A program made the position numbers and the translations under genes. DNA of 64,000 nucleotides. Origin: Chitinispirillales bacterium. GTDB lineage: Bacteria; Fibrobacterota; Chitinivibrionia; Chitinivibrionales; Chitinispirillaceae. This document shows, piece after piece, positions 44,574 through 52,224 of this stretch. Where the stretch lies: NCBI GenBank assembly GCA_031254105.1, contig JAIRVB010000004.1, positions 1 to 64,000 on the forward strand, given 5' to 3'. The notes beneath the pieces were generated by a model. The model was not told the origin of the DNA. It ran no database searches and saw only the letters and a list, made by a program, of their open reading frames with translations. The number at the start of each line of letters is the position of its first letter. Within the stretch, counting starts at the first letter, position 1.

Positions 44574-47500
44574 ATTTCGTTTCCTTTTCAGGAATCAATT
44601 CATATTTGACTTTCCTGTTTTGAATTAATTCATAAACCACAGGTACAATATAAATATTTAGCAGCGTAGAAGAGAGCAGGCCGCCTAAAATAACCACAGC
44701 CATAGGGCTTTGAATCTCGTTACCGGTTTTACTGCCCTGAAGCGCCAAAGGCAGAAGCGCCCACGCGGTTGAGATTGCGGTCATAAGAATGGGGTTGAGG
44801 CGGTCGAGGGAGCCTTGGGTGACGATTTCTCTTAATTTTGAACTGTGAGGTTCTAATTTTGAATTTTGAATTTTGAATTTTGAATTGTTCTGTGTCTCAT
44901 GACTATTTTTTGTTTCTTTTAATTCAGAATTCAAAATTCCTAATTCAGAATTGTCTTTAGTTTTCTGTAATTCAGAATTCAGAATTCCTAATTCAAAATT
45001 ACTTTCCTGCATGTGTTGATAACGGGAGATAAGCAGGATACCGTTTCGTGTTGCGATACCAAACAGCGTAATGAATCCTATAATAGAGGGAATGCTTACG
45101 ATGTTTGAAGTGAAGAAGATTGCAAGCACTCCGCCGATAAGCGCGAGAGGAAGATTTAACATTGTAATCGCTGAGAGCGTAAAATCTTTGAATTCACTGA
45201 AAAGCAGCATGAAGATTACACAAATTGCTATAAGCGAAACAATATACAGTGTGCGGGAAGCGTTTGCCGCGCTTTCGAATTGGCCGCCGTATTCGATGCG
45301 GTAGCCTTCGGGTAACGTGATATTCTGATTGATATTATTTTGTATATCGTCAACTACACTTTTAAGGTCGCGTCCGGCTACGTTTGCGGAGACAACAATT
45401 TTGCGCTGAACATTTTCGCGGCTTATGGAATTGGGGCCGCCAACGGAAACGATTTCGGCAACATCTTCCAAAGGTATTTTACGTCCGCTTTCAATGTCAA
45501 TCAGTGCCGATTTTACCTGTTCGATGCTTCCGGTGTAATTTTCGTTCAGGCGCATGATGAGGTCGAAACTGCGCTGACCTTCGTAAATTTCACCTAACTT
45601 TTCACCCGCGAAAGCCAGTCCTATAAAATCATTAAACTCTTCAATCGTTATGCCGTAACGGGCAAGCATGTTGCGGTTAGCGCGGATCTGCAGCTGCGGA
45701 GTTTCGGTTTGCTGTTCTACCGATACGTCAACCAAACCGTCAATACCGCCGATGGAATTTTGAATCTGGCTGCCTATCATAAACAGATTGCTTAAATCGC
45801 TTCCAAACAGTTTTATAGCGATATTGGCGCGCGTCCCCGAAAGCATGTGATCGATACGGTGACCCAAAGGCTGCCCCACGGTTGCGGCTATACCGGGAAC
45901 GCTTCCCAGAGTATGGCGCACGTCCGCAAGAAACGCCTCGCGGCTTCGTTTACTCAGTGTAAAGTTGACGTCTATTTCGGCGCTGTTGGCAGACTGCGAA
46001 TGTTCATCTAATTCACCGCGTCCGGTGCGTCTTGCTGTGCTTGTTACTTCCGGTATCGCAAGAAGCTCTGTTTCTATTAAATTGCCAAGCCGGTTGTTTT
46101 CATCAAGCGATACTCCGGGTTTAGTTACCGCGGAAATGGTCAGCGAGCCTTCGTTAAACTCAGGCAAAAAACTTTGTCCCATCCTGAAAAACATAACCGC
46201 TGAAACTGCAAGCGCGGCAGCGGTCAGGTATAAAACTTTTTTCTTATTGCGCAGAGCCCAGCCAAGCGTTACGCCGTAAACAGACATAAGTTTGCGGCTG
46301 AGACGGTTCTCTTTTTTATTTTTTGTCAGGTATTTCTCATCAGTAAGCATTAGCTTGCACATAAGCGGCGTAACGGTCATAGCCACGAACGTTGACATAA
46401 AAGATGAGACTATAAAAGCCACGCCAAGCGGCTTTAACATGCGCCCCTCCATACCTGAAAGAAAAAACAGAGGCGCGAACGCGGCGATGATGATATATGT
46501 AGCGTTAAGTATGGAGGCGCGGATTTCATGAGATGCGTCAAATATCACATTAAAAGCGGACTGCCGCTCAGCTTTCGGTTTGTTATGATTTTGCCGCAGC
46601 CGTTTGAACACATTTTCTACGCTTATTATCGCTTCGTCAACAAGCGTACCAACCGCTATACACATGCCGCCAAGCGTCATGGTGTTGATGTTCATACCCA
46701 AAAGATACAGAACAATGATTGTCCCCAAAAGCGACAGCGGAATAACGACAACCGAAATAACAGTTGTGCGCAGGCTCGCCAGAAAAATTACAAGAATAAT
46801 GACAACAAATATCGCTCCCTCTATCAGAGCTATTCCCACATTGTTGACAGACGCTTCGATAAAATCAGCCTGGCGGAAAATCTTCGTATCCATTCTTACA
46901 TCCGGCGGAAGCGACTTTTGAAGCTCAGCCAGATTCCGCTCAATTTTTCTGGTAACGTTTAACGTGTTTATATTAGGCTGTTTTGACACGGAGAGAATAA
47001 CCGCGGGCTTACCATTTTGTGAAGCGTATCCCATTTTTACCGCGCTTCCGATTATAACTTCGGCAACGTCGGAAACCACGACAGGTTTACCGGCGACAGT
47101 TTTGATAAAAGTCGCGCCAAGCTCCTCAAGATCATTAGTGCGCGCGATACCCCGCAGATCATATTCGTTGCCAAAGTCGCGCAGTACCCCGCCCATGGAA
47201 TTGACGCTCATTGTACGCCCCACCTGCGCAAGCTCATGTATGGTAACGCCGTAGGCGTTCATTTTCTGAGGATCTGCAAGTATCTGGTACTGCTTGTAAT
47301 CTCCGCCGATTACGGTTACGTTAGACGCGCCGCCTGTGGCGAGAATTGCCGGCTTTACTAACCAGTCGGCAAGTGTGCGCAATTCCATAAGTGAAGTGCT
47401 GTCAGCCTGCATGCCGATAAAAAGTATCTCGCCCATGACGCTTGACTGAGGCGCGAGAACAGGCATGACGCCCGCAGGCAGCGCCTCTGTAAGCGTAACC

Positions 47501-47841
47501 ATCTTTTCGCTTACGATCTGCCGCGCTTTAAAAATATCCGTTCCCCAGTCAAACTCAACCCATACAAAAGAGTACCCTTGCGAGGAAGATGAACGCACAC
47601 GGCGCACGTCAGTCGCGCCGTTCATAGCGGTTTCGATGTGAAAGGTTACCATCCGCTCCACTTCTTCCGCCGACATACCGGAAGCGTCGGTCATTACTAC
47701 TACAGTGGGGGCGGTAAGGTCGGGGAATACGTCTACATCCATTCGCTGCATGGTGTAAAGTCCGCCGACAATCAGGAGAACCGTTCCCAACAATATGAAT
47801 AACTTATTGTTGAGTGAGAACTTTATAATTTTTTCAAGCAT
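44554..47841 (-). CDS. cusA: CusA/CzcA-type heavy-metal efflux RND pump with a repeat-derived insertion
   Basis: A 1095-residue inner-membrane proton antiporter that exports metal cations. N-terminal LLIVGGLYTMQRMDVDVFPDLTAPTV and GMSAEEVERMVTFHIETAMNG are HME-RND signatures. Mid-membrane GGMCIAVGTLVDEAIISVENVFKRL carries the proton-relay acidic residues of TM4. Near the end comes SLDRLNPILMTAISTAWALLPLAL. Between RYQHMQE and LREIVTQGSLDR, residues about 942-1000 are an extra block of ILNSELQKTKDN-like units encoded by AATTCAGAATTC repeats, where relatives have a short loop. The gene has no visible ribosome site and follows a repeat-rich gap. Confidence 0.92.
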   Translation of the reverse strand: MLEKIIKFSLNNKLFILLGTVLLIVGGLYTMQRMDVDVFPDLTAPTVVVMTDASGMSAEEVERMVTFHIETAMNGATDVRRVRSSSSQGYSFVWVEFDWGTDIFKARQIVSEKMVTLTEALPAGVMPVLAPQSSVMGEILFIGMQADSTSLMELRTLADWLVKPAILATGGASNVTVIGGDYKQYQILADPQKMNAYGVTIHELAQVGRTMSVNSMGGVLRDFGNEYDLRGIARTNDLEELGATFIKTVAGKPVVVSDVAEVIIGSAVKMGYASQNGKPAVILSVSKQPNINTLNVTRKIERNLAELQKSLPPDVRMDTKIFRQADFIEASVNNVGIALIEGAIFVVIILVIFLASLRTTVISVVVIPLSLLGTIIVLYLLGMNINTMTLGGMCIAVGTLVDEAIISVENVFKRLRQNHNKPKAERQSAFNVIFDASHEIRASILNATYIIIAAFAPLFFLSGMEGRMLKPLGVAFIVSSFMSTFVAMTVTPLMCKLMLTDEKYLTKNKKENRLSRKLMSVYGVTLGWALRNKKKVLYLTAAALAVSAVMFFRMGQSFLPEFNEGSLTISAVTKPGVSLDENNRLGNLIETELLAIPEVTSTARRTGRGELDEHSQSANSAEIDVNFTLSKRSREAFLADVRHTLGSVPGIAATVGQPLGHRIDHMLSGTRANIAIKLFGSDLSNLFMIGSQIQNSIGGIDGLVDVSVEQQTETPQLQIRANRNMLARYGITIEEFNDFIGLAFAGEKLGEIYEGQRSFDLIMRLNENYTGSIEQVKSALIDIESGRKIPLEDVAEIVSVGGPNSISRENVQRKIVVSANVAGRDLKSVVDDIQNNINQNITLPEGYRIEYGGQFESAANASRTLYIVSLIAICVIFMLLFSEFKDFTLSAITMLNLPLALIGGVLAIFFTSNIVSIPSIIGFITLFGIATRNGILLISRYQHMQESNFELGILNSELQKTKDNSELGILNSELKETKNSHETQNNSKFKIQNSKLEPHSSKLREIVTQGSLDRLNPILMTAISTAWALLPLALQGSKTGNEIQSPMAVVILGGLLSSTLLNIYIVPVVYELIQNRKVKYELIPEKETKYEKVNN
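44850..45010. repeat. AATTCAGAATTCAAAATTC array inserted in frame in cusA
   Basis: Four tandem GAATTTT units at about 44860-44886 are followed by several AATTCAGAATTC and AATTCAAAATTC units in the opposite sense up to about 45000, so the array is an imperfect palindrome. It keeps the reading frame of the pump open. Confidence 0.8.
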
Positions 47842-48004
47842 GGTTTTTATAATTTTGAATTAAAACATTAAGAAATTTTGAATTCTGAATTTTGAATTTT
47901 GAATTTTGAATTACCTTGATTCTGCGTTTATAGAGTATTAAATTTTCACATGTAACAATCATCTTAGTTAAATCTTTCAGATTTTTAAATTCAGAATTCA
48001 AAAT
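47842..48004. repeat. AATTC-repeat block downstream of the four-helix-bundle gene
   Basis: GAATTCTGAATTTTGAATTT and further GAATTTT units (47879-47911) face AAATTCAGAATTCAAAATTT at 47987-48006, which touches the end of the four-helix-bundle gene. The middle is plain AT-rich DNA. Confidence 0.7.
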
Positions 48005-48385
48005 TTATGTTTTGTAATTTATGTTTTCCAATTTAGAATCTTTCTCCTGCATCGTTTTAATAATTGAAGTCAGAATATTAATGATTTCATTTATATCTTT
48101 CAAATATGGAGAATAGTTATAATCAACTAATTTGCCTTGTTGCAGAAGCATAAGCCAGTATTTTGTTTCCCGCGCTTCTTTTGAAGCAATAGATAATTTA
48201 TGAATAAAATCGTTTGTAGACTGCGCTGCCGTTGATTCCTCAACATTTGCCCCTATACTTGTACCGCTTCGCAAAAGTTGCTTAGATAATACGTATTCTT
48301 TCCTTTCAACAAGCACCTTATACAGCGCAATAACCTTCAACGCAAACGCAAAACTCTTCTCTTTTATTACATTCTCTTTTTTCAT
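48005..48385 (-). CDS. Four-helix-bundle protein (23S rRNA intervening-sequence family)
   Basis: A 126-residue helical protein of the S23/IVS family: FAFALKVIALYKVLVERKEYVLSKQLLRSGTSIGANVEES, then HKLSIASKEARETKYWLMLLQQ. The RSGTSIGANVEE motif is the family hallmark. These proteins were first seen inside intervening sequences of 23S rRNA genes and also occur as scattered single genes; their function is unclear. Here the gene interrupts the metal-efflux operon between cusB and cusA and is bounded on both sides by AATTCAGAATTC repeats. Its first codons are repeated twice more just upstream. No ribosome site is visible. Confidence 0.85.
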   Translation of the reverse strand: MKKENVIKEKSFAFALKVIALYKVLVERKEYVLSKQLLRSGTSIGANVEESTAAQSTNDFIHKLSIASKEARETKYWLMLLQQGKLVDYNYSPYLKDINEIINILTSIIKTMQEKDSKLENINYKT

Positions 48386-48560
48386 ACTTGTTTTAATTCA
48401 AAATTCAGAATTCAAAATATCTAAACTCCTCTCTTTTACTACACTCTCTTTTTTCATACTTGTTTTAATTCAGAATTCAGAATTCAAAATATCTAAACTT
48501 CTCTCTTTTGCTACACTCTCTTTTTTCATACTTGTTTTAATTCAAAATTCAGAATTCAAA
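48350..48560. repeat. 72-base tandem repeat (about three copies) including the four-helix-bundle start codon
   Basis: The word TTCATACTTG recurs at 48381, 48453 and 48525, and the preceding CTTTTATTAC/CTTTTACTAC/CTTTTGCTAC at 48361, 48433 and 48505, giving a period of exactly 72. Each unit holds the first codons of the four-helix-bundle gene (leftward MKKE(N/S)V(I/V/A)KE) followed by TTTTAATTCA-(A/G)-AATTCAGAATTCAAAAT. In the two extra copies the frame ends after about 18 codons. Confidence 0.88.
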
Positions 48561-48574
48561 ATTCAGAATTGGTT

Positions 48575-50089
48575 TTAATGCGCATGCCCCGCATGAGGAT
48601 CCAACGCTCCCGAAGCTTGCGAAAGCTTGACAAATATTGCTCCTTTACTTACGACACGCTCTCCCGCCCTGAGGCCGTCTTTGATCTCCATACGAAATCC
48701 ATCTGTCAAGCCTGTCTTTACAGAACGCTTATCAAAGAATTGAGGCGTGAGCTGTACAAATACAAATTTATTACCCATCTCCTCGATAATAGCTTCATTG
48801 GGAACTGTAACGGCTTGTGCGGAGTTCAGCGTTTTGATAAACATCTCCACGAAACTTCCTGCCAGAAATCCTTCATTATTACTTACCTGAAATACGACTG
48901 GGATAAGCGGGTTAGATATATCAGCCGATCTTCCGTAAGAAAGTACGCGGCCGCCTAAGCTTTCGAGAGAAAATGTTTGATTGCTGTTGAGTATGCGGAT
49001 ATTTGCGCCTGTAATATTCCCAAGTAAACGAAAATGCTTAGGCTGCAGTTCGGCTTTGATAAGCAGGTCGCGGTTCCGCGAAACGATTAATATCGGCTGT
49101 CCAGCTTCAACATACTGCCCTTTTTGCGCAAGTACGCGGGTAACATATCCGTTTATGGGCGAGCTGACGCTTTGCTTTCCGGCGGAGAAATTTTGCCGCA
49201 GATTGTTGTATACGGTTTCTGCGTTGGTAAATTCAGTTTTAGCTCTTAAAAGATCGCTTTGCGAAACGATATTGTCTTTAGCCAACTCCGTTTTACGTTC
49301 GTATTCGGTTTTAGCGCGTGCGTGTTCGGTCTGCGCTTCGGCGTACCGTACCGCGAGATTGTTGTCCGCTACCGCGCTGGCGTCAATAGTAAACAGTGTT
49401 TGCCCTTTGTTGACAGTTTTGCCCTCTGTTACTACAGCGTTAAAAAACACTGTCCCTCCGGTTTTGGCGGATATGATCCGCTCGTCATCATGCGAAAGCT
49501 GTATTTGGGCGGTTGTGCGGATTATCTGCCCGAACGGTTCGAGACGCGCTTCCGCGGTGGCGAAATCCACTTTCCAGCTCTGCTCTTTTGTAAACGCTAC
49601 TCCATCGATGCTTGTCGCCGCGCCCGCGGCCGCCGCCTCATAAGCTTCATGCTCATCGGCATAAACCGTTATGTCTGGGACAATAATTTGATGTTTTCCG
49701 GAAGCTGTCTCCATATCAAAAACGATTCTGCCGCTTCCCGCCGCCTGGGGACTCAACCTGAAAAAATAAATGCCTGTTTTGGTTGGCTTGTCTAACGTCT
49801 GACGTATGCCGTCTGTTCCGACAATTAAACTGACGGTTACTTTGCCTTCCTCAAGCGGCTTAAAGTTTTTCAAATGAGAAAAATGGGCAAGAACATTACT
49901 TGCCTGTCCGGCGACAAAAGGAGAAGCGTCAACAAAAAGCTCAAAGTCGCTGCTGTAAGCTGTCAGTTGAATGGTTTCATCATGGGCGTGATCATCATCA
50001 CTGCCAGCCGCTTTGTTATTATTGATCCCGCAGCCGGCAATAATGGTAATGACGGTAAATACCGCAGTGGATAAAAGGTATTTTTTCAT
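48575..50089 (-). CDS. cusB: Periplasmic adaptor of the heavy-metal efflux pump (CusB/CzcB family lipoprotein)
   Basis: About 504 residues from the ATG at 50089 (AAAAGG just upstream; the frame extends six codons to a TTG). The N-terminus is a lipoprotein signal with IIAGC, Cys20. A His/Asp segment (SDDDHAHDE) follows and could bind metal. The membrane-fusion core has GGTVFFNAVVTEGKTVNKGQTLFTI, a helical hairpin (YAEAQTEHARAKTEYERKTELAK), SPINGYVTRVLAQKGQYVEAG, and it ends DPHAGHAH, a second His motif. It links the inner-membrane pump to the outer-membrane channel. A repeat array and the four-helix-bundle gene separate it from cusA. Confidence 0.9.
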   Translation of the reverse strand: MKKYLLSTAVFTVITIIAGCGINNNKAAGSDDDHAHDETIQLTAYSSDFELFVDASPFVAGQASNVLAHFSHLKNFKPLEEGKVTVSLIVGTDGIRQTLDKPTKTGIYFFRLSPQAAGSGRIVFDMETASGKHQIIVPDITVYADEHEAYEAAAAGAATSIDGVAFTKEQSWKVDFATAEARLEPFGQIIRTTAQIQLSHDDERIISAKTGGTVFFNAVVTEGKTVNKGQTLFTIDASAVADNNLAVRYAEAQTEHARAKTEYERKTELAKDNIVSQSDLLRAKTEFTNAETVYNNLRQNFSAGKQSVSSPINGYVTRVLAQKGQYVEAGQPILIVSRNRDLLIKAELQPKHFRLLGNITGANIRILNSNQTFSLESLGGRVLSYGRSADISNPLIPVVFQVSNNEGFLAGSFVEMFIKTLNSAQAVTVPNEAIIEEMGNKFVFVQLTPQFFDKRSVKTGLTDGFRMEIKDGLRAGERVVSKGAIFVKLSQASGALDPHAGHAH

Positions 50090-50103
50090 CTGCCTTTTAA
50101 ATA

Positions 50104-50358
50104 TCAATGCTTGTGGTTATGTTCATTGTGGCTGTGGCCATCGCATTTCTTGACTGTGCTCTCGTCCGCTGTGATTCCGTCAGCTTCCGTTTTGAAACTT
50201 TCCTGTTCCGCGGGCGCGGCGTGTTCGTGGCCGTGTTCAGTCGGGCAGCTGCTGCCGTGGGTGTGGGCGTTCTGTTTGTCTGAAGAGTTTTTGCAGCCAA
50301 ACATGGTTAAGCTAAGAGCTGCCGCAAGCGCTACTGTGATAATGAGATTTTTTTTCAT
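50104..50358 (-). CDS. His-rich lipoprotein leading the metal-efflux operon
   Basis: 84 residues from the ATG at 50358; the GGAGG is 11 bases upstream, a long spacing. The signal peptide ends in a lipobox-like TMFGC. The mature part has HTHGSSCPTEHGHEHA and, at the end, CDGHSHNEHNHKH, eleven or so histidines with two extra cysteines, which strongly suggests binding of zinc, copper, cobalt or nickel in the periplasm. It is 14 bases upstream of cusB, so it probably delivers or buffers the exported metal. Confidence 0.8.
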   Translation of the reverse strand: MKKNLIITVALAAALSLTMFGCKNSSDKQNAHTHGSSCPTEHGHEHAAPAEQESFKTEADGITADESTVKKCDGHSHNEHNHKH

Positions 50359-50726
50359 CGATGCGTATACCTCCAACAAAAATGGTTATGGTTATTTTGA
50401 TCATCTGTACTGAAATATAAACGGATGATTTGTAGAAATTGTGTAGACGTGGAAAAAATTTTTTGGTATGGCGATTTATATTTGTTTGTTGGTGTTATTA
50501 TATCCGTAATTCGTTTTTTGAGTCAATTTTATTATAAATGATACTGCGATTAGTTATTTTATATAAGTTTAGTAAAAATTGGTAATAGTGATTTTAGCAT
50601 TTAATTGTCGGATAGGGTCACGATGTCAAATATATTTAGCCATCAGAGGATAATGAGAAATTTGATACAGTAAGCGGTACACCACAATCAAAAATAGTTA
50701 GCAATAGCATCAAGAAAGGCCGAATT
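50359..50726. other. Intergenic region between efflux operon and accessory island
   Basis: AT-rich. The left part is the efflux-operon leader (about 130 bases between its promoter and the His-rich gene). From about 50640 an open frame without a start (PSEDNEKFDTVSGTPQSKIV) runs into the Mrr remnant and may be the end of another lost gene. Nothing else is recognised. Confidence 0.45.
50497..50526 (-). promoter_or_regulatory. Sigma-70 promoter of the metal-efflux operon
   Basis: On the minus strand TTGACT (50526-50521) is followed after 18 bases by a perfect TATAAT (50502-50497). Transcription would begin near 50490 and leave a leader of about 130 bases before the His-rich lipoprotein gene. 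A binding site for the nearby response regulator is expected here, but no box was identified. Confidence 0.7.
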
Positions 50727-50991
50727 ATGAAAATTCCGCAATATAATGAATTGTTTAATCCAGTGCTAACAGCGTTACATGAGTTGGGCGGTTCTGGTTC
50801 CATTGAATAGATGGAAAAGGAATATTTAAAATAGCTGGACTTATTAGCGTTAATATACTATTTCAATGTAAAAGAAGGCAAAGTTAGGTTTGAGCCAGCG
50901 AAATACGTAATTTTTGCGGGGCATTACAAGGAAGGGCAAATAAGGGGCTATTCGTAACAACCGGAAGTTTTACACGAGATGCAGTTAAATG
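50727..50991 (+). pseudogene. Decayed mrr-type restriction endonuclease
   Basis: The frame from ATG 50727 gives MKIPQYNELFNPVLTALHEL and GGSGSIE, the N-terminal winged helix of Mrr restriction proteins, then TAG at 50808. Reading on in the same frame gives MEKEYLK, another TAG and LDLLALIYYFN. In another frame the bases up to 50991 encode FCGALQGRANKGLFVTTG then SFTRDAVK, which matches the end of the Mrr nuclease core (family pattern FRGALQGR-A-KG-FITT-FT-A). Two stops, a frameshift and a large loss in the middle make it a pseudogene. Its TGA overlaps the start of tcmP (ATGA), so the two were translationally coupled. Confidence 0.75.
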
Positions 50992-52122
50992 AATGCACAA
51001 AAAATTAGAGAAATAGCGAATAAACATATAAGTCTACTTGACGATAAGAAACCGCAAACTTCTTATAAAATCAAGTATGTTTCTACTTACGTTAAAGAAT
51101 GGCTTTATGTTATGGCAAATCGTCCTAAAACACCAATGATCAACTTTATTGATTGTATGTGTAATGCTGGTATTTATAAAGATGGTGATCCTGGAACATC
51201 TATAAAAGTTTTAGAACTTTTTAGGGACACTGCATTTGGGCATCAAGATAGGCAGTTCAACATTTTTTTAAATGATATTGATAATAATCGTCTGGACGTA
51301 ATAAAAGAAGTATCAAATGAAATACTTAAAACAAAACCTCAAAATCTAACGCTGCACGTTGCAAATAATGACGTAAACGCTTACATCGAAAATGTTGGTG
51401 TTTTTAGTACGCAATGCAAGCCGTTCGGTGCAGCGACAATACTTTTTGTAGACCCATACAATTTCGGATCGGTGAAGTTGCGATCGCTAAAAACATTTAT
51501 ACAAGAGTATTATTGTGAGTTGATATTCAATGTTTTTACAAGCGATTTTGTAAGGAATATTCAAAACGACAAGAATAACAAAAAGATAGTAGAATCTATA
51601 GGACGCGATATTACTAACATAAAAACGGTTGAGCAGTTGGTTAGTCTCATAAAAAATGAATTGGTCATAGGAGATATAAAACATGCCTTTGCATATGAAT
51701 TTAGAACGCAAACAAACACTGAGCTTTACCAAATAATTTTTTTCACGCCAAGTATTCGCGGACTTGAAAAGTTAAAAGAAGCATTATGGGAAACATTCAA
51801 AGGTCGTGAGTTCCATCGTAATGAAAAACAGTGTGAAACTGAGCAGTTAAGCATTTGGCAGGAAACTGATGAAGAACAAATGGTTTTAGACGTTTGTAGT
51901 CGAATAGCAAAAGAAAAGGTAGTAAAACATTTTGCGAACATAGAAGTTGCGTATGACGAGGTAAAAATCTTTGTTTTGGAGAATACAATGCTTTTTGAGG
52001 GTCAAATATTAAATCATGTGTTAAAGCCGCTTATAAAAGAAAAAAAGGTTGTGAAGCGGAATAAAGAAGGCAAACTAAATTATAAAGGCGATTCATTTGT
52101 AATAATGGGTGGTGTGCCATAA
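50989..52122 (+). CDS. tcmP: Three-Cys-motif partner protein TcmP
   Basis: 377 residues. The N-terminal part has KIKYVSTYVKEWLYVMAN, then INFIDCMCNAGIYKDGDPGTSIKVLELF and FNIFLNDIDNNRLDVIKEV, a Rossmann-like arrangement resembling a methyltransferase fold. FGAATILFVDPYNFGSV follows, and the C-terminal 80 residues look like a winged helix (EGQILNHVLKPLIKEKKVVKR). This is the TcmP family, found next to three-Cys-motif proteins of the DUF5131/Gp37-Gp68 type, one of which lies 102 bases downstream. The biochemical function is unknown. The AT content is higher than in the flanking metal genes. The start overlaps the stop of the mrr remnant. Confidence 0.85.
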   Translation: MNAQKIREIANKHISLLDDKKPQTSYKIKYVSTYVKEWLYVMANRPKTPMINFIDCMCNAGIYKDGDPGTSIKVLELFRDTAFGHQDRQFNIFLNDIDNNRLDVIKEVSNEILKTKPQNLTLHVANNDVNAYIENVGVFSTQCKPFGAATILFVDPYNFGSVKLRSLKTFIQEYYCELIFNVFTSDFVRNIQNDKNNKKIVESIGRDITNIKTVEQLVSLIKNELVIGDIKHAFAYEFRTQTNTELYQIIFFTPSIRGLEKLKEALWETFKGREFHRNEKQCETEQLSIWQETDEEQMVLDVCSRIAKEKVVKHFANIEVAYDEVKIFVLENTMLFEGQILNHVLKPLIKEKKVVKRNKEGKLNYKGDSFVIMGGVP

Positions 52123-52211
52123 TGATAGAACAAATAACAAGAAAAACCTTTTTGTATAAAATAGTGTGTGAATATTGGAATTACATGCCAAATCAGGTTT
52201 TAAAGTATTAA
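52122..52211 (+). pseudogene. Truncated start of a radical-SAM/three-Cys-type gene
   Basis: Overlapping the tcmP stop by one base, a 29-codon frame encodes MIEQITRKTFLYKIVCEYWN and YMPNQVLKY. SPL-like radical SAM proteins associated with TcmP start with a similar MIEKITRKSFLYKSGVEYGD-type sequence (from memory) followed by a Cys motif, which is missing here. It is taken as the remnant of a third gene of the module. Confidence 0.45.
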
Positions 52212-52224
52212 AATTTGAGGTAAT

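Noticed and set aside
36770..48560. CRISPR array as explanation for the AATTC repeats
   Set aside because: Units are 8-9 bases with no regular spacers, and the 72-base tandem has no repeat/spacer alternation and no cas genes nearby.
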